Shown here: positions 15,967-23,791 of the stretch, one piece after another
How the letters are laid out: every line of letters starts with the position of its first letter
Position numbering within the stretch: the stretch's first letter is position 1
From: an uncultured Myxococcales bacterium
GTDB taxonomy: Bacteria; Myxococcota_A; UBA9042
Length of the DNA: 42,264 nucleotides
Assembly (NCBI GenBank): GCA_903955385.1
Contig: CAJBNH010000163.1
Location: 1 to 42,264, forward strand
Direction of reading: 5' to 3'
Notes under the pieces: generated by a model
Told to the model about the DNA's origin: nothing
What the model saw: only the letters and a program-made list of their open reading frames with translations
The model's database searches: none
Made by a program: the position numbers and the translations under genes

Positions 15967-16003
15967 GGTGTCGCCGCCCGGCGACGGGGAGAGGCGCGAT
16001 CGG
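15957..16003. repeat. right 47-bp inverted repeat of the DUF559 cassette
   Basis: Reverse complement of the left repeat at 15346-15392 with about five differences. The loop reads GCCC instead of the left copy's GATA on this strand. Together the two repeats bound a unit of 658 bp holding only the DUF559 gene. Confidence 0.9.
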
Positions 16004-16191
16004 CGCAGTCCTCGCCATGGCGTCTACGGTGGGCGCTCGTGCGCTGGGTGCTCGTGTCTTCCCCATCGCGGGGATACACCGCCTCCCTTCGTTTTGCCGA
16101 GTTACGATTCAAGTGCCGGCTCCTGCCCGCGTATGTCCGCGTCATCAGATCGAAGATCAGTCCGCCGATGCGCCCACAAGGGCAATGCAAC
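16004..16191. other. gene-free stretch before the dnaE2 promoter
   Basis: No gene, repeat or clear hairpin was recognised between the end of the DUF559 cassette and the dnaE2 promoter. An open frame runs through from upstream in the dnaE2 frame, but its composition does not look coding and the dnaE2 start is clear at 16238. Confidence 0.5.
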
Positions 16192-16220
16192 TCGACAACT
16201 GAACACCCGTTCAGTATCCT
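16192..16220 (+). promoter_or_regulatory. dnaE2 promoter with embedded LexA/SOS operator
   Basis: TCGACA (16192-16197) and TATCCT (16215-16220) are 17 bp apart. The palindrome ACTGAACACCCGTTCAGT (16198-16215, perfect 7-bp arms) fills the spacer, the same arrangement as at imuB. Only the central four bases differ between the two operators. Predicted transcription starts near 16227, about 11 bases before the ATG. This is the clearest evidence for a shared SOS regulon in the window. Confidence 0.85.
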
Positions 16221-16237
16221 CGGGAGCGAGGCCCCCC

Positions 16238-19200
16238 ATGTACGTCCCCCTCCTGACCAAATCCAACTACAGCTTTCTGGAAGGCGCCTCGCACCCGGCC
16301 GAGCTGGTCGCCGCGGCCCACGAGCTCGGCTTGCCTGCGCTGGCCATGACCGATCGCGATGGCGTCCACGGCATCGTCCGCGCGTTCGTAGAGGCCAAGT
16401 CCCTTGGCATCCGCTTGATCGTCGGCTCGCAAGTCACCGTCGCCACACACCTTCCGCCTGCCGCCGCGACCGGGCCGCTCTCTGCCGCCGACTTGGACGG
16501 GTGGCCCGTCGAGACACCCGTGCTGCTGGCCGCCGACCGGGCAGGGTACGGTCGCCTGTGCCAACTGCTGACCGTGGGCCGCCGCCGCTGCGCCAAGGGC
16601 ACGAGCCTCGTCACGTGGCAGGAAATCGCCGCCGCCGCCCAAGGCCTCGTGCTCCTGTACCCCGACGCGGGCTTGGACCTCGCCGCTACCCGTGACCCCC
16701 TTGCCCGTGACCCCCTTGCCCGTGACCCCAAGCAAGTCCCCGCCCTACCCGAACTTCCCGACCCGGTCGTGCGCCTGCTGCGCCCCTTGCCCACGCCCGT
16801 GCCCCGCGACCCGCTGCACCAGGTGGCCGATGCCTTTGGCGACCGCGCGTACGGCCTGCTGACCCGCCACCACCAGGCCGACGAGGTGCACGCCGAACGG
16901 CGCCTGCGCGCCCGCATGAAGACGCTGGGGTGGCCGCTGGTGGGTGCGACCGAGGTGCTGTACCACTCGCCCGCCCGCCGCCCGCTGCAAGACGTGCTGA
17001 CGTGCATCCGCCACGGCGTGCCGCTGCACCAGGCGGGCACGCGGCTGAAGGGCAACGCGGAACACGGGTTATGGACGCCGTTTGCGTTCGACCGGCTGTT
17101 TGCCGACGACCCGGCGCTGGTGTCCCGAACGCTTGCCATCGCCGACCGCTGCCGCTTTTCGATGGCCGACCTGCGCTATCGCTATCCGTCCGAGCGGCTG
17201 CCCGACGGCTCGACCGAGACCGAGTGGCTGCGCGAGCTGGTGCGCCGTGGGGCGCTGGACCGCTGGCAGGGACCGCCGCCGGATGCCGTACAAGCGCAGA
17301 TCAACAGGGAATTGGCGCTGATCGAGACGCTGGACTACGGCGGCTACTTCTTGACGATGTGGGAGATCGTCCAGTTCTGCCGAGGTGAGGGAATCCTGTG
17401 CCAAGGACGCGGATCGGCGGCGAATTCGGTGGTTTGCTATGCGTTGGGCATCACGGCCATCGACCCGGTGCGGATGGGGCTGCTGTTCGAGCGCTTCCTC
17501 TCGCTGGAACGCGCCGAGCCGCCAGACATCGACCTCGACATCGAGCACGAGCGGCGCGAGGAGGTGATCCAGCACGTTTACGCCAAGTACGACCGCTCGC
17601 ACGCCGCCATGGTCGCCAACGTGATCCGCTACCGCGCGAAGTCGGCGGTGCGCGACGTGGGCAAGGCGTTGGGCATCGCCGAGACGTCGCTCGACCGGTT
17701 GGCGCGGCTGACCTCGCACTACGGCGACGGCGTAGACGAGGCGGCGCTGGGGCTGGCGGGCCTGGACCCCAACACCCAGGCGCACCAGCTGCTGATGCAG
17801 TTGACGCAAGAGATCCAGGACTTTCCCCGGCATCTGTCGGTCCACCCGGGCGGCTTTCTGCTGGGGCACGAGCCGGTCGACACGCTGGTGCCGGTCGAGA
17901 ACGCGACGATGGAGGCGCGCACCGTCATCCAGTGGGACAAGGAGGACGTCGAGGCGCTGGGCCTGTTCAAGGTCGACCTGCTGGGGCTGGGGATGCTGAC
18001 GCAGGTGCACCGGTGTTTCGACTTGTTGAAGCAGACCAAGGGGTTGGACCTGTCGATGGCCACGGTGCCGGCCGAGGACCCCGAGACCTACGCGATGATT
18101 TCGCGCGGCGACACGGTCGGCGTGTTCCAGATCGAGAGCCGCGCGCAGATGAGCATGTTGCCGCGCCTGAAGCCCAAGACCTTCTACGACCTGGTGATCG
18201 AGGTGGCGATCATTCGCCCGGGACCGATTACGGGCGGCATGGTCCACCCCTATCTGCGGCGGCGCGACGGCGAGGAGGAGGTCGTCTATCCGCACCCCAG
18301 TCTGCGCCCGGTGCTGGAAAAGACCTTGGGGGTTCCGCTGTTTCAAGAGCAGGTGATGAAGCTGGCGATGGTGGCGGCCGACTACACGCCGGGAGAGGCG
18401 GACCAGCTGCGGCGCGACATGGCGGCGTGGCGCAAGTCTGGGCGCATCGAGGGCCACCACGACCGCTTGGTGCAGCGCATGACGGCCAAGGGCATCGACG
18501 CGGCCTTTGCCGAGCGGGTATTCGACCAGATCCGGGGATTTGGCGAGTATGGATTTCCAGAATCCCATGCCGCGTCATTTGCCTTGATTTCGTATGTGAC
18601 CTCGTGGCTGAAGTGTCACCATCCCGCCGAATTCACGTGTGCATTGCTCAATGCCCAGCCGATGGGGTTCTACACGCCCGCGACGATCCTCGAGGACGCG
18701 CGCCGGCATGGCGTGCAGGTGCTGCCCATCGACATCACGCGCTCGGGGTGGGATTGCGCGATGGTGCCTGACGTGACTCTTCAGGGCGCACCCACCGCCG
18801 TGCGCATGGGGCTGCGGTACGTCAGGGGCTTGGGGGCGCGGCACCGGCAGGCCATCGAAGCCGCCCCTGGGCCTTGGTTTTCGCTCGATGCCTTCGTGCG
18901 CGAGACGCAGCTGGACCGGGCGGCGCTGGAGGCCCTGGCAGAGTCGGGGGCGTTCGACGGTCTGCAGCTCGACCGGCGGCAGGCGCTGTGGCAGGTGCGG
19001 GCGCTGGTGCAGCGGGCGCACGAGACGCTGGAGCTCGACCGGCACGAGGACCTGCCGCTGTTCCAAACGCTTGATCGTCAACAGGAAATCCTGTGGGACT
19101 ACCAGCGCAGCAGCCACTCGACCCGCGGCCACCCGCTGCAACCCCTGCGCGACGAGCTCAGCCGTCAGGGTCTGCCCACCGCCGCCCAGGTCAACGCGAT

Positions 19201-19492
19201 GCGCGACGGTCGCCGCCTGGACTACGCCGGCCTCGTGATCTGCCGGCAGCGCCCGGGCACGGCCAAGGGCGTCACGTTCTTCACGCTGGAGGACGAGACC
19301 GGCTTCGTGAATTTGGTGGTGTGGCGCGACGTGTACGAGAAGTTCCAACTGCTGGCCAAGACGTCGGCCGTGGCGGGCGTGTCAGGCAAGCTGCAGTCGC
19401 AGCACAACGTCGTGCACCTGGTGGTCGAGCGGTTCTGGGAGCTGCAGTTGGGGGCGGTGGCTCCGGCCCGGGCGAGTCGCGACTTTCATTGA
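16238..19492 (+). CDS. dnaE2: error-prone DNA polymerase DnaE2/ImuC
   Basis: The 1084-residue C-family polymerase has an N-terminal PHP domain ([32 protein letters not shown]), the polymerase palm motif [17 protein letters not shown] with Asp430, 432 and 434, and fingers sequences such as [18 protein letters not shown]-terminal OB-fold follows ([20 protein letters not shown]). It ends in SRDFH, the usual terminus of DnaE2. It lacks the longer C-terminus of replicative DnaE. A 15-bp tandem repeat encodes [12 protein letters not shown] near residue 155, in a region variable in the family. It acts with ImuB in SOS translesion synthesis. The start at 16238 is fixed by the N-terminal family sequence and the SOS promoter. 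Confidence 0.95.
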   Translation: MYVPLLTKSNYSFLEGASHPAELVAAAHELGLPALAMTDRDGVHGIVRAFVEAKSLGIRLIVGSQVTVATHLPPAAATGPLSAADLDGWPVETPVLLAADRAGYGRLCQLLTVGRRRCAKGTSLVTWQEIAAAAQGLVLLYPDAGLDLAATRDPLARDPLARDPKQVPALPELPDPVVRLLRPLPTPVPRDPLHQVADAFGDRAYGLLTRHHQADEVHAERRLRARMKTLGWPLVGATEVLYHSPARRPLQDVLTCIRHGVPLHQAGTRLKGNAEHGLWTPFAFDRLFADDPALVSRTLAIADRCRFSMADLRYRYPSERLPDGSTETEWLRELVRRGALDRWQGPPPDAVQAQINRELALIETLDYGGYFLTMWEIVQFCRGEGILCQGRGSAANSVVCYALGITAIDPVRMGLLFERFLSLERAEPPDIDLDIEHERREEVIQHVYAKYDRSHAAMVANVIRYRAKSAVRDVGKALGIAETSLDRLARLTSHYGDGVDEAALGLAGLDPNTQAHQLLMQLTQEIQDFPRHLSVHPGGFLLGHEPVDTLVPVENATMEARTVIQWDKEDVEALGLFKVDLLGLGMLTQVHRCFDLLKQTKGLDLSMATVPAEDPETYAMISRGDTVGVFQIESRAQMSMLPRLKPKTFYDLVIEVAIIRPGPITGGMVHPYLRRRDGEEEVVYPHPSLRPVLEKTLGVPLFQEQVMKLAMVAADYTPGEADQLRRDMAAWRKSGRIEGHHDRLVQRMTAKGIDAAFAERVFDQIRGFGEYGFPESHAASFALISYVTSWLKCHHPAEFTCALLNAQPMGFYTPATILEDARRHGVQVLPIDITRSGWDCAMVPDVTLQGAPTAVRMGLRYVRGLGARHRQAIEAAPGPWFSLDAFVRETQLDRAALEALAESGAFDGLQLDRRQALWQVRALVQRAHETLELDRHEDLPLFQTLDRQQEILWDYQRSSHSTRGHPLQPLRDELSRQGLPTAAQVNAMRDGRRLDYAGLVICRQRPGTAKGVTFFTLEDETGFVNLVVWRDVYEKFQLLAKTSAVAGVSGKLQSQHNVVHLVVERFWELQLGAVAPARASRDFH

Positions 19493-19595
19493 GTCAGGAA
19501 CCTCGGCTGCGAGCGAGAATCCTTTCGACAACGAGCCTGTCCAAGCGCTCACAGGTCGCGATCCACGGCACTAACCGCCTCGCACGGACCGGGCC

Positions 19596-19814
19596 ACCCA
19601 GGGTTAAAAACCCCGGGCTATCACACGGGAAGCCCACCTTCGTGGGCTCAGCGGCCAGGCAGCCCGCGAAGGCGGGCTTCTCGACTGATAGCCCACCATT
19701 TCAATGGTGGGTGGATCGGCCACGCCGGCCGCCTGCCTGCAGTCCACGTAAGCTATTGATCTGTATGGACCACAACCATCGATCGATAGGGTGCCACCGC
19801 GCCGAGGTTCCTGT
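19596..19814 (+). repeat. 219-bp structured dispersed repeat, copy A
   Basis: Roughly 90% identical by eye to the reverse complement of 41905-42123, and the same length. It folds on paper into four hairpins: CCCAGGGTT/AACCCCGGG (19597-19617), AGCCCAC-CTTC-GTGGGCT (19631-19648), AGCCCGC-GAAG-GCGGGCT (19661-19678) and CCCACCATT/AATGGTGGG (19692-19711). GGGCTATCA (19615-19623) and TGATAGCCC (19686-19694) could instead pair and enclose the middle two hairpins. The module GGGCTAY-N6-RGAAGYC occurs at both sides (19615-19634 plus; 19694-19675 minus). It lies between the dnaE2 stop and a lipoprotein promoter. No protein is evident. Bases 19493-19595 show nothing recognised. Confidence 0.9.
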
Positions 19815-19828
19815 GACTCCATGAGCCC

Positions 19829-19857
19829 TTGAACCCGGCCGCGGTCTGCCGTAGCGT
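19829..19857 (+). promoter_or_regulatory. candidate promoter of the TPD-repeat lipoprotein gene
   Basis: TTGAAC (19829-19834) and TAGCGT (19852-19857) are 17 bp apart, starting 15 bp after the end of the 219-bp repeat. The predicted transcript start near 19865 supports the ATG at 19889 rather than the ATG at 19829, which would lie inside the promoter. Confidence 0.6.
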
Positions 19858-19888
19858 CCGCGCCTGGTCGTCCATGCAGGAGTTCGCC

Positions 19889-21481
19889 ATGAAGTCGGTC
19901 GCGTGTTGGGGAATCGTTTCGGGTTTGCTAGTCGTTTCGATGGGTTGCGGCTCGTCGGGCGGCGGCAGTGGCGGCGGCGGTGGCGCAGGGCCGGCCGGCA
20001 GTCCGTGCAGCCCCGTCAACCAGAACCAAGGTTGCTTGGGGGCGCAGCGCATGACGTGCGACCCGACCCTGAGCAAGTGGGCGCTGATCGAGATCTGCAC
20101 CACCGGATTCTACTGCCAGGAACTGCCGGATCCGGCGGCCCCGGCCACCGCCAAGCGCGTGACGCAGTGCACGGCCTCGACGACGCCCGACACGACTACG
20201 CCAGACACGACTACGCCAGACACGACTACGCCTGACACGACTACGCCTGACACGACTACGCCAGACACGACCGACCCGGGCGACACGACCGAAGACACGA
20301 CCACGCCCGACACCACGCAGCCCGACACCTGCCAGACCACGTGCGGCGACAAGGAGTGCGGTTCCGACGGTTGCGGCGGACAGTGCGGCAAGTGCCCCAC
20401 CGCGGCGCCCACGTGTGTTGACGGCTACTGCCAGAGCCAGTGCGTGCCCGATTGCCAGGGCAAGGAGTGCGGGTCGAACGGCTGCGGCGGCGAGTGCGGC
20501 CCGTGCCTCTCTGCCGCCCCCCTGTGCGTCGCCAACAAGTGCACCAAGGCCGGCACCGGCTTGCCCAAGGGCGCGAACTGCTACAACAAGACTGAGAGCT
20601 GCGTCGCCGGCACCACCTGCACGCTCAGCAGCCAGGGCACCGGGTGGACCTGCATGACCGACCTGGCCCCCGGCGCCGCGTGTGGACCGGGGCTGGGTGA
20701 CTGCAAGTCCGGGTCGCAGTGCGTGTTCACGACCGCGGGGCTGAACGAGTCCGTCTGTGTGGCCGACGCCAAGGCGGGCAACGCGTGCTGGCCCTGGGGC
20801 GGGCCGTTGTGCGACGCCAACACCACCTGCAACTACACCAGCTCGGCCGCGACGTCTGCCAAGTGCTATCCCAAGGGCGGAGCAAACGCGCCGTGCGGTC
20901 AGGCCGCCATGGGCGACTGCCAGGACGATCTGGTGTGTTGGACCATGAGCTCGTCGGTTCCGCCCAAGTGCAGCCCTCGTCAGCCGGCCGGGGCCGAGTG
21001 CGGGTCCATGGGCGGATGCGTGGAGGGCAGCGAGTGCGTGTGGCAGACGTCGGCCAAGATCAAGGCGATCTGCGCACCTGCGGGCAAGGCTGGCGACTCG
21101 TGCGCCGCGTGGGGCAAAGCGACCGAGTGCGCGGAGTGGCTGACGTGCGTGCCCGAGAGCGACGCCGAGGGCGCGCCGGCGACGTGCATGACACAACTGC
21201 TGGTGGGGCAGGCGTGTGGCTACGGACTTGGCGTGTGTACGCCGTACCTGTCCTGCGAGTTCACCGACAGCTCGCAGACCAGCCGCGCGTGCGTGGTGGC
21301 CAAGGGCAAGGACGAGACCTGTCAGTACGGCTCGTCCGGCTGCATGGGCAACTACTACTGCTCCTACGTCGACCCGGCCGATGCCTCGGGCACCTGCGTC
21401 GACCCCTGCGCGCAGTACAACCTGTACGGCAACGGGACCTGCGAGGAGTACTGCGTCGACGCCGATCCCGACTGCGGTTGA
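19889..21481 (+). CDS. Cys-rich lipoprotein with Thr-Pro-Asp repeat stalk
   Basis: The 530-residue protein has a lipoprotein signal (lipobox SMGC near residue 20) and a Gly/Ser linker. A stalk of TTPDT repeats (residues about 98-130) is encoded by near-identical 15-bp DNA repeats. Two copies of a Cys module follow (CGDKECGSDGCGGQCGKC and CQGKECGSNGCGGECGPC), then five or more longer Cys-rich units (for example GAACGPGLGDCKSGSQC and CQYGSSGCMGNYYC). Surface proteins of this build are common in myxobacterial genomes. CAGGAG lies before the ATG. It has its own promoter and precedes another exported protein. An adhesive or structural surface role is inferred; no enzymatic motif is seen. Confidence 0.75.
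   Translation: MKSVACWGIVSGLLVVSMGCGSSGGGSGGGGGAGPAGSPCSPVNQNQGCLGAQRMTCDPTLSKWALIEICTTGFYCQELPDPAAPATAKRVTQCTASTTPDTTTPDTTTPDTTTPDTTTPDTTTPDTTDPGDTTEDTTTPDTTQPDTCQTTCGDKECGSDGCGGQCGKCPTAAPTCVDGYCQSQCVPDCQGKECGSNGCGGECGPCLSAAPLCVANKCTKAGTGLPKGANCYNKTESCVAGTTCTLSSQGTGWTCMTDLAPGAACGPGLGDCKSGSQCVFTTAGLNESVCVADAKAGNACWPWGGPLCDANTTCNYTSSAATSAKCYPKGGANAPCGQAAMGDCQDDLVCWTMSSSVPPKCSPRQPAGAECGSMGGCVEGSECVWQTSAKIKAICAPAGKAGDSCAAWGKATECAEWLTCVPESDAEGAPATCMTQLLVGQACGYGLGVCTPYLSCEFTDSSQTSRACVVAKGKDETCQYGSSGCMGNYYCSYVDPADASGTCVDPCAQYNLYGNGTCEEYCVDADPDCG
20178..20275 (+). repeat. 15-bp coding tandem repeat (TTPDT stalk)
   Basis: About six near-identical copies of ACGACTACGCCAGAC (with CCA/CCT third-base variation) encode Thr-Thr-Pro-Asp-Thr. 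The near identity at DNA level, rather than only at protein level, points to recent expansion by slippage. Confidence 0.85.
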
Positions 21482-21529
21482 CCCCGCGACCCCAAGACCA
21501 CCGGTCGCGCCGCCCTCCGCATCCCGCCA

Positions 21530-21558
21530 TTGAGCCCAACCGCGCGCCAGCGTACAGT
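21530..21558 (+). promoter_or_regulatory. candidate promoter of the mosaic P-domain protein gene
   Basis: TTGAGC (21530-21535) and TACAGT (21553-21558) are 17 bp apart. The transcript would begin near 21566, about 35 bases before the ATG at 21600, which has GGGAGAA just upstream. Confidence 0.6.
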
Positions 21559-21599
21559 TCCCGAATCCACTTCGCCCCGACTGGGCAGGGAGAACGGTC

Positions 21600-23759
21600 A
21601 TGGTCCGGCTGCGTTGGCTCGTGGTGCTGGGTTTGATGTGCGTGGCTGCGGGGTTGGCCTTGCCCGCGGCGGCAGCGATCCCGAACACGGTGCTGATCGA
21701 GGGCGTCCTGCAAGCGACCGGCGGCGGCGCGGCAGCCGACGGCGACTACGCGATGACGTTCACCTTGGTGACGGCGGGGCAGAACCCGACGACGTGGAAG
21801 GAAGGGCCGGTGACGATCGCCGTGAAGAACGCGGCCTTCGTGCACGCTTTGGGCTCGGTGACGCCGCTTGACGCCTCGATCCTCGACAAGCCCGACGCCG
21901 TCTCGCTGCAGATCCAGATCGGCGAAGACCCGGCGCTGCCCAAGCAACCGCTGAACGCGTCGCTGTTCGCCCTGCGTGCGGCGTTGTCGCAAGGGCTGTC
22001 GTGCTCAGGCTGCGTGACCGCGGCGCAGCTGGGTGCGAGCGTGATCGACGACCTGATCGCGGCGGGCAAGCTGGCGAAGGTGGCGAAGACGGGCGCCTTT
22101 GCCGACCTGTCGGGAGGGCCGGACCTCAGCGGCTATGCGCAGCTGTCCAAGCTGGCCAAGGTCGCCACGTCGGGGGCGTACGCCGACCTGCTGGGGCTGC
22201 CGGACCTGACCGTGTACGCCAAGGCCGTCTCGCTGGCGACGGTGGCAACCAGCGGAAGCTACAAGGATCTCGAAGACTTGCCCGTACTGGCCAAGCTCGA
22301 TGCCTCCTGCGGCACCGGTCTGGTCATCCAGGGCCTGAAGGCCAACGGCGAATACGAGTGCGTGGCGGCGATGGACCCGTCCGCGCTGCCGGGCGACGGG
22401 CTGGACGAGATCTCAGGCGGCCTGCTGACCAACCAGTTCGACGAGGCCGCTGCCAGTGCCAAGACGCCTCTGGAGATCCCGGACAACAACCCGGTCGGCA
22501 TCAGCGACCTGATCGACCTGCCCGACTTCGGTCTGGCGCAGTCGTTGACGGTGTCTGCTGAGGTGACGAACAGCGACACGGCCAACCTGGTGCTGAATCT
22601 GGTCGACCCCGCCGGCACCAAGTACGTCCTGTGGAGCAAGACCGCCAAGGGCACCACCGTCAAGACGACCTGGCCCACCCTGACCAAGACCGTGTCGGGC
22701 GATCTGGGTGCATGGGTTGGCAAGAACCCGAAGGGGAAGTGGTACTTGCAGGTCGTCGACACGGCCTTCCTGAACAACACCAAGGACGGCGCCCTCAAGG
22801 CCTGGAGCATTCAGGTCAAGGTGCAGTCGTCGGTCAAGGTGGGCATGGCCGGCGCGTTGGTGCTGCAGAACGTCGCTCAAGAGCCGTTCCCGTGTGGCAC
22901 ATCGGTGCAGGGCGCCCTGTACTTCGACAGCACGGACAAGGCAGTGCGGTACTGCGACGGCTCGATCTGGCGGAAGATGAACGACACCTGCGGCAACGGC
23001 AACTTGGACACGGGCGAGCAGTGTGACGACGGCAACCAGACCAACGGCGACGGCTGCAGCTCGACCTGTGTCGCAGCGACGGGCTACGCAGAGGCCAAGC
23101 CGGGTTCATCGTGTGCCAACGTCTTGACGCTTGCCAAGGCCAACGGCGGCTCGCCCAAGACCGGCTTGTACTGGGTCGACCCCGACGGCGCCGGGGCGCT
23201 GGCGGCGCGACAGGTGGGCTGCGACATGACGACCGACGGCGGCGGCTGGACAGTCGTGTGGGCCTCGGCCGACACCGATCCCGGCGACGTGCCGTGGACG
23301 ACCGGCTCGTACGGCACCAATCCGTTCATCGAGAAGTCCAAGGTGACGCTGGCCTACCTGCAAGCACTGCAGCAGACCGAGCATTTGTTGGTCCGCAAGT
23401 CTGGCGCCGGCTGGCTGAAGGTGAACAAGCCGTTCTTCGCTTCGTCGCAGTGGCCGGGGCACAACCACTACTCCGCGACCATCACCAGCGCGTCGGGTCA
23501 GACGGCAGCGGCCACGCTCGCCTTCTCCAACACCGGCATCGGCGGCGGCGGCTGGTACGCACTGGCCAACGGTGCCCCCGACCACCACGCGCCCGGCAGC
23601 TACATGGACCTGAACGGCGGCTGCACCAACGACTACGTCTACGTGTACGGTGGGAACTACTTCGCCTCGAACACGGCGCTGGGGTCGGGCTGGCCGGCCA
23701 GCAACCAGTGCTCGAACTCGGCGGCCGACAACCCCGGGACTTGGGTCGGCGTCCGGTAG
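21600..23759 (+). CDS. mosaic secreted protein: tail-fibre-like repeats, P domain, Cys repeat, fibrinogen-like end
   Basis: The 719-residue protein has a signal peptide ending near residue 26. Residues 27-140 form a globular domain. Residues 155-235 hold three copies of a repeat of the form LAKVATSGAYADLLGLPDL, resembling the GSYxDLxxxP repeats of phage tail fibres. Residues 290-405 match a proprotein-convertase P domain (LVDPAGTKYVLW; GKNPKGKWYLQVVD). Residues 463-491 are a DUF4215-type Cys repeat (CGNGNLDTGEQCDDGN). The C-terminus has the fibrinogen-like hallmark DMTTDGGGWTVVW and ends in a Gly/Tyr/Asn-rich region. No protease domain is present, so binding or adhesion is more likely than catalysis. 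It converges with the VWA gene. Confidence 0.75.
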   Translation: MVRLRWLVVLGLMCVAAGLALPAAAAIPNTVLIEGVLQATGGGAAADGDYAMTFTLVTAGQNPTTWKEGPVTIAVKNAAFVHALGSVTPLDASILDKPDAVSLQIQIGEDPALPKQPLNASLFALRAALSQGLSCSGCVTAAQLGASVIDDLIAAGKLAKVAKTGAFADLSGGPDLSGYAQLSKLAKVATSGAYADLLGLPDLTVYAKAVSLATVATSGSYKDLEDLPVLAKLDASCGTGLVIQGLKANGEYECVAAMDPSALPGDGLDEISGGLLTNQFDEAAASAKTPLEIPDNNPVGISDLIDLPDFGLAQSLTVSAEVTNSDTANLVLNLVDPAGTKYVLWSKTAKGTTVKTTWPTLTKTVSGDLGAWVGKNPKGKWYLQVVDTAFLNNTKDGALKAWSIQVKVQSSVKVGMAGALVLQNVAQEPFPCGTSVQGALYFDSTDKAVRYCDGSIWRKMNDTCGNGNLDTGEQCDDGNQTNGDGCSSTCVAATGYAEAKPGSSCANVLTLAKANGGSPKTGLYWVDPDGAGALAARQVGCDMTTDGGGWTVVWASADTDPGDVPWTTGSYGTNPFIEKSKVTLAYLQALQQTEHLLVRKSGAGWLKVNKPFFASSQWPGHNHYSATITSASGQTAAATLAFSNTGIGGGGWYALANGAPDHHAPGSYMDLNGGCTNDYVYVYGGNYFASNTALGSGWPASNQCSNSAADNPGTWVGVR

Positions 23760-23791
23760 GGAAACCTGAGCATACGAGCAGATGGACAGTT

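Noticed and set aside
15806-16237. Upstream 144-codon extension of dnaE2
   Set aside because: It crosses the right inverted repeat, hairpins and the SOS promoter; DnaE2 family proteins start at the [13 protein letters not shown] sequence.
17069-18568. Minus-strand open frame of 499 codons inside dnaE2
   Set aside because: It lies entirely within an unmistakable DnaE2 coding region and its composition is that of a reverse-frame shadow.
19928-21688. Minus-strand open frame of 586 codons over the TPD-repeat lipoprotein
   Set aside because: Repeats in it are simply the reverse reading of the lipoprotein's coding repeats; the plus-strand gene has promoter, lipobox and ribosome-binding site.
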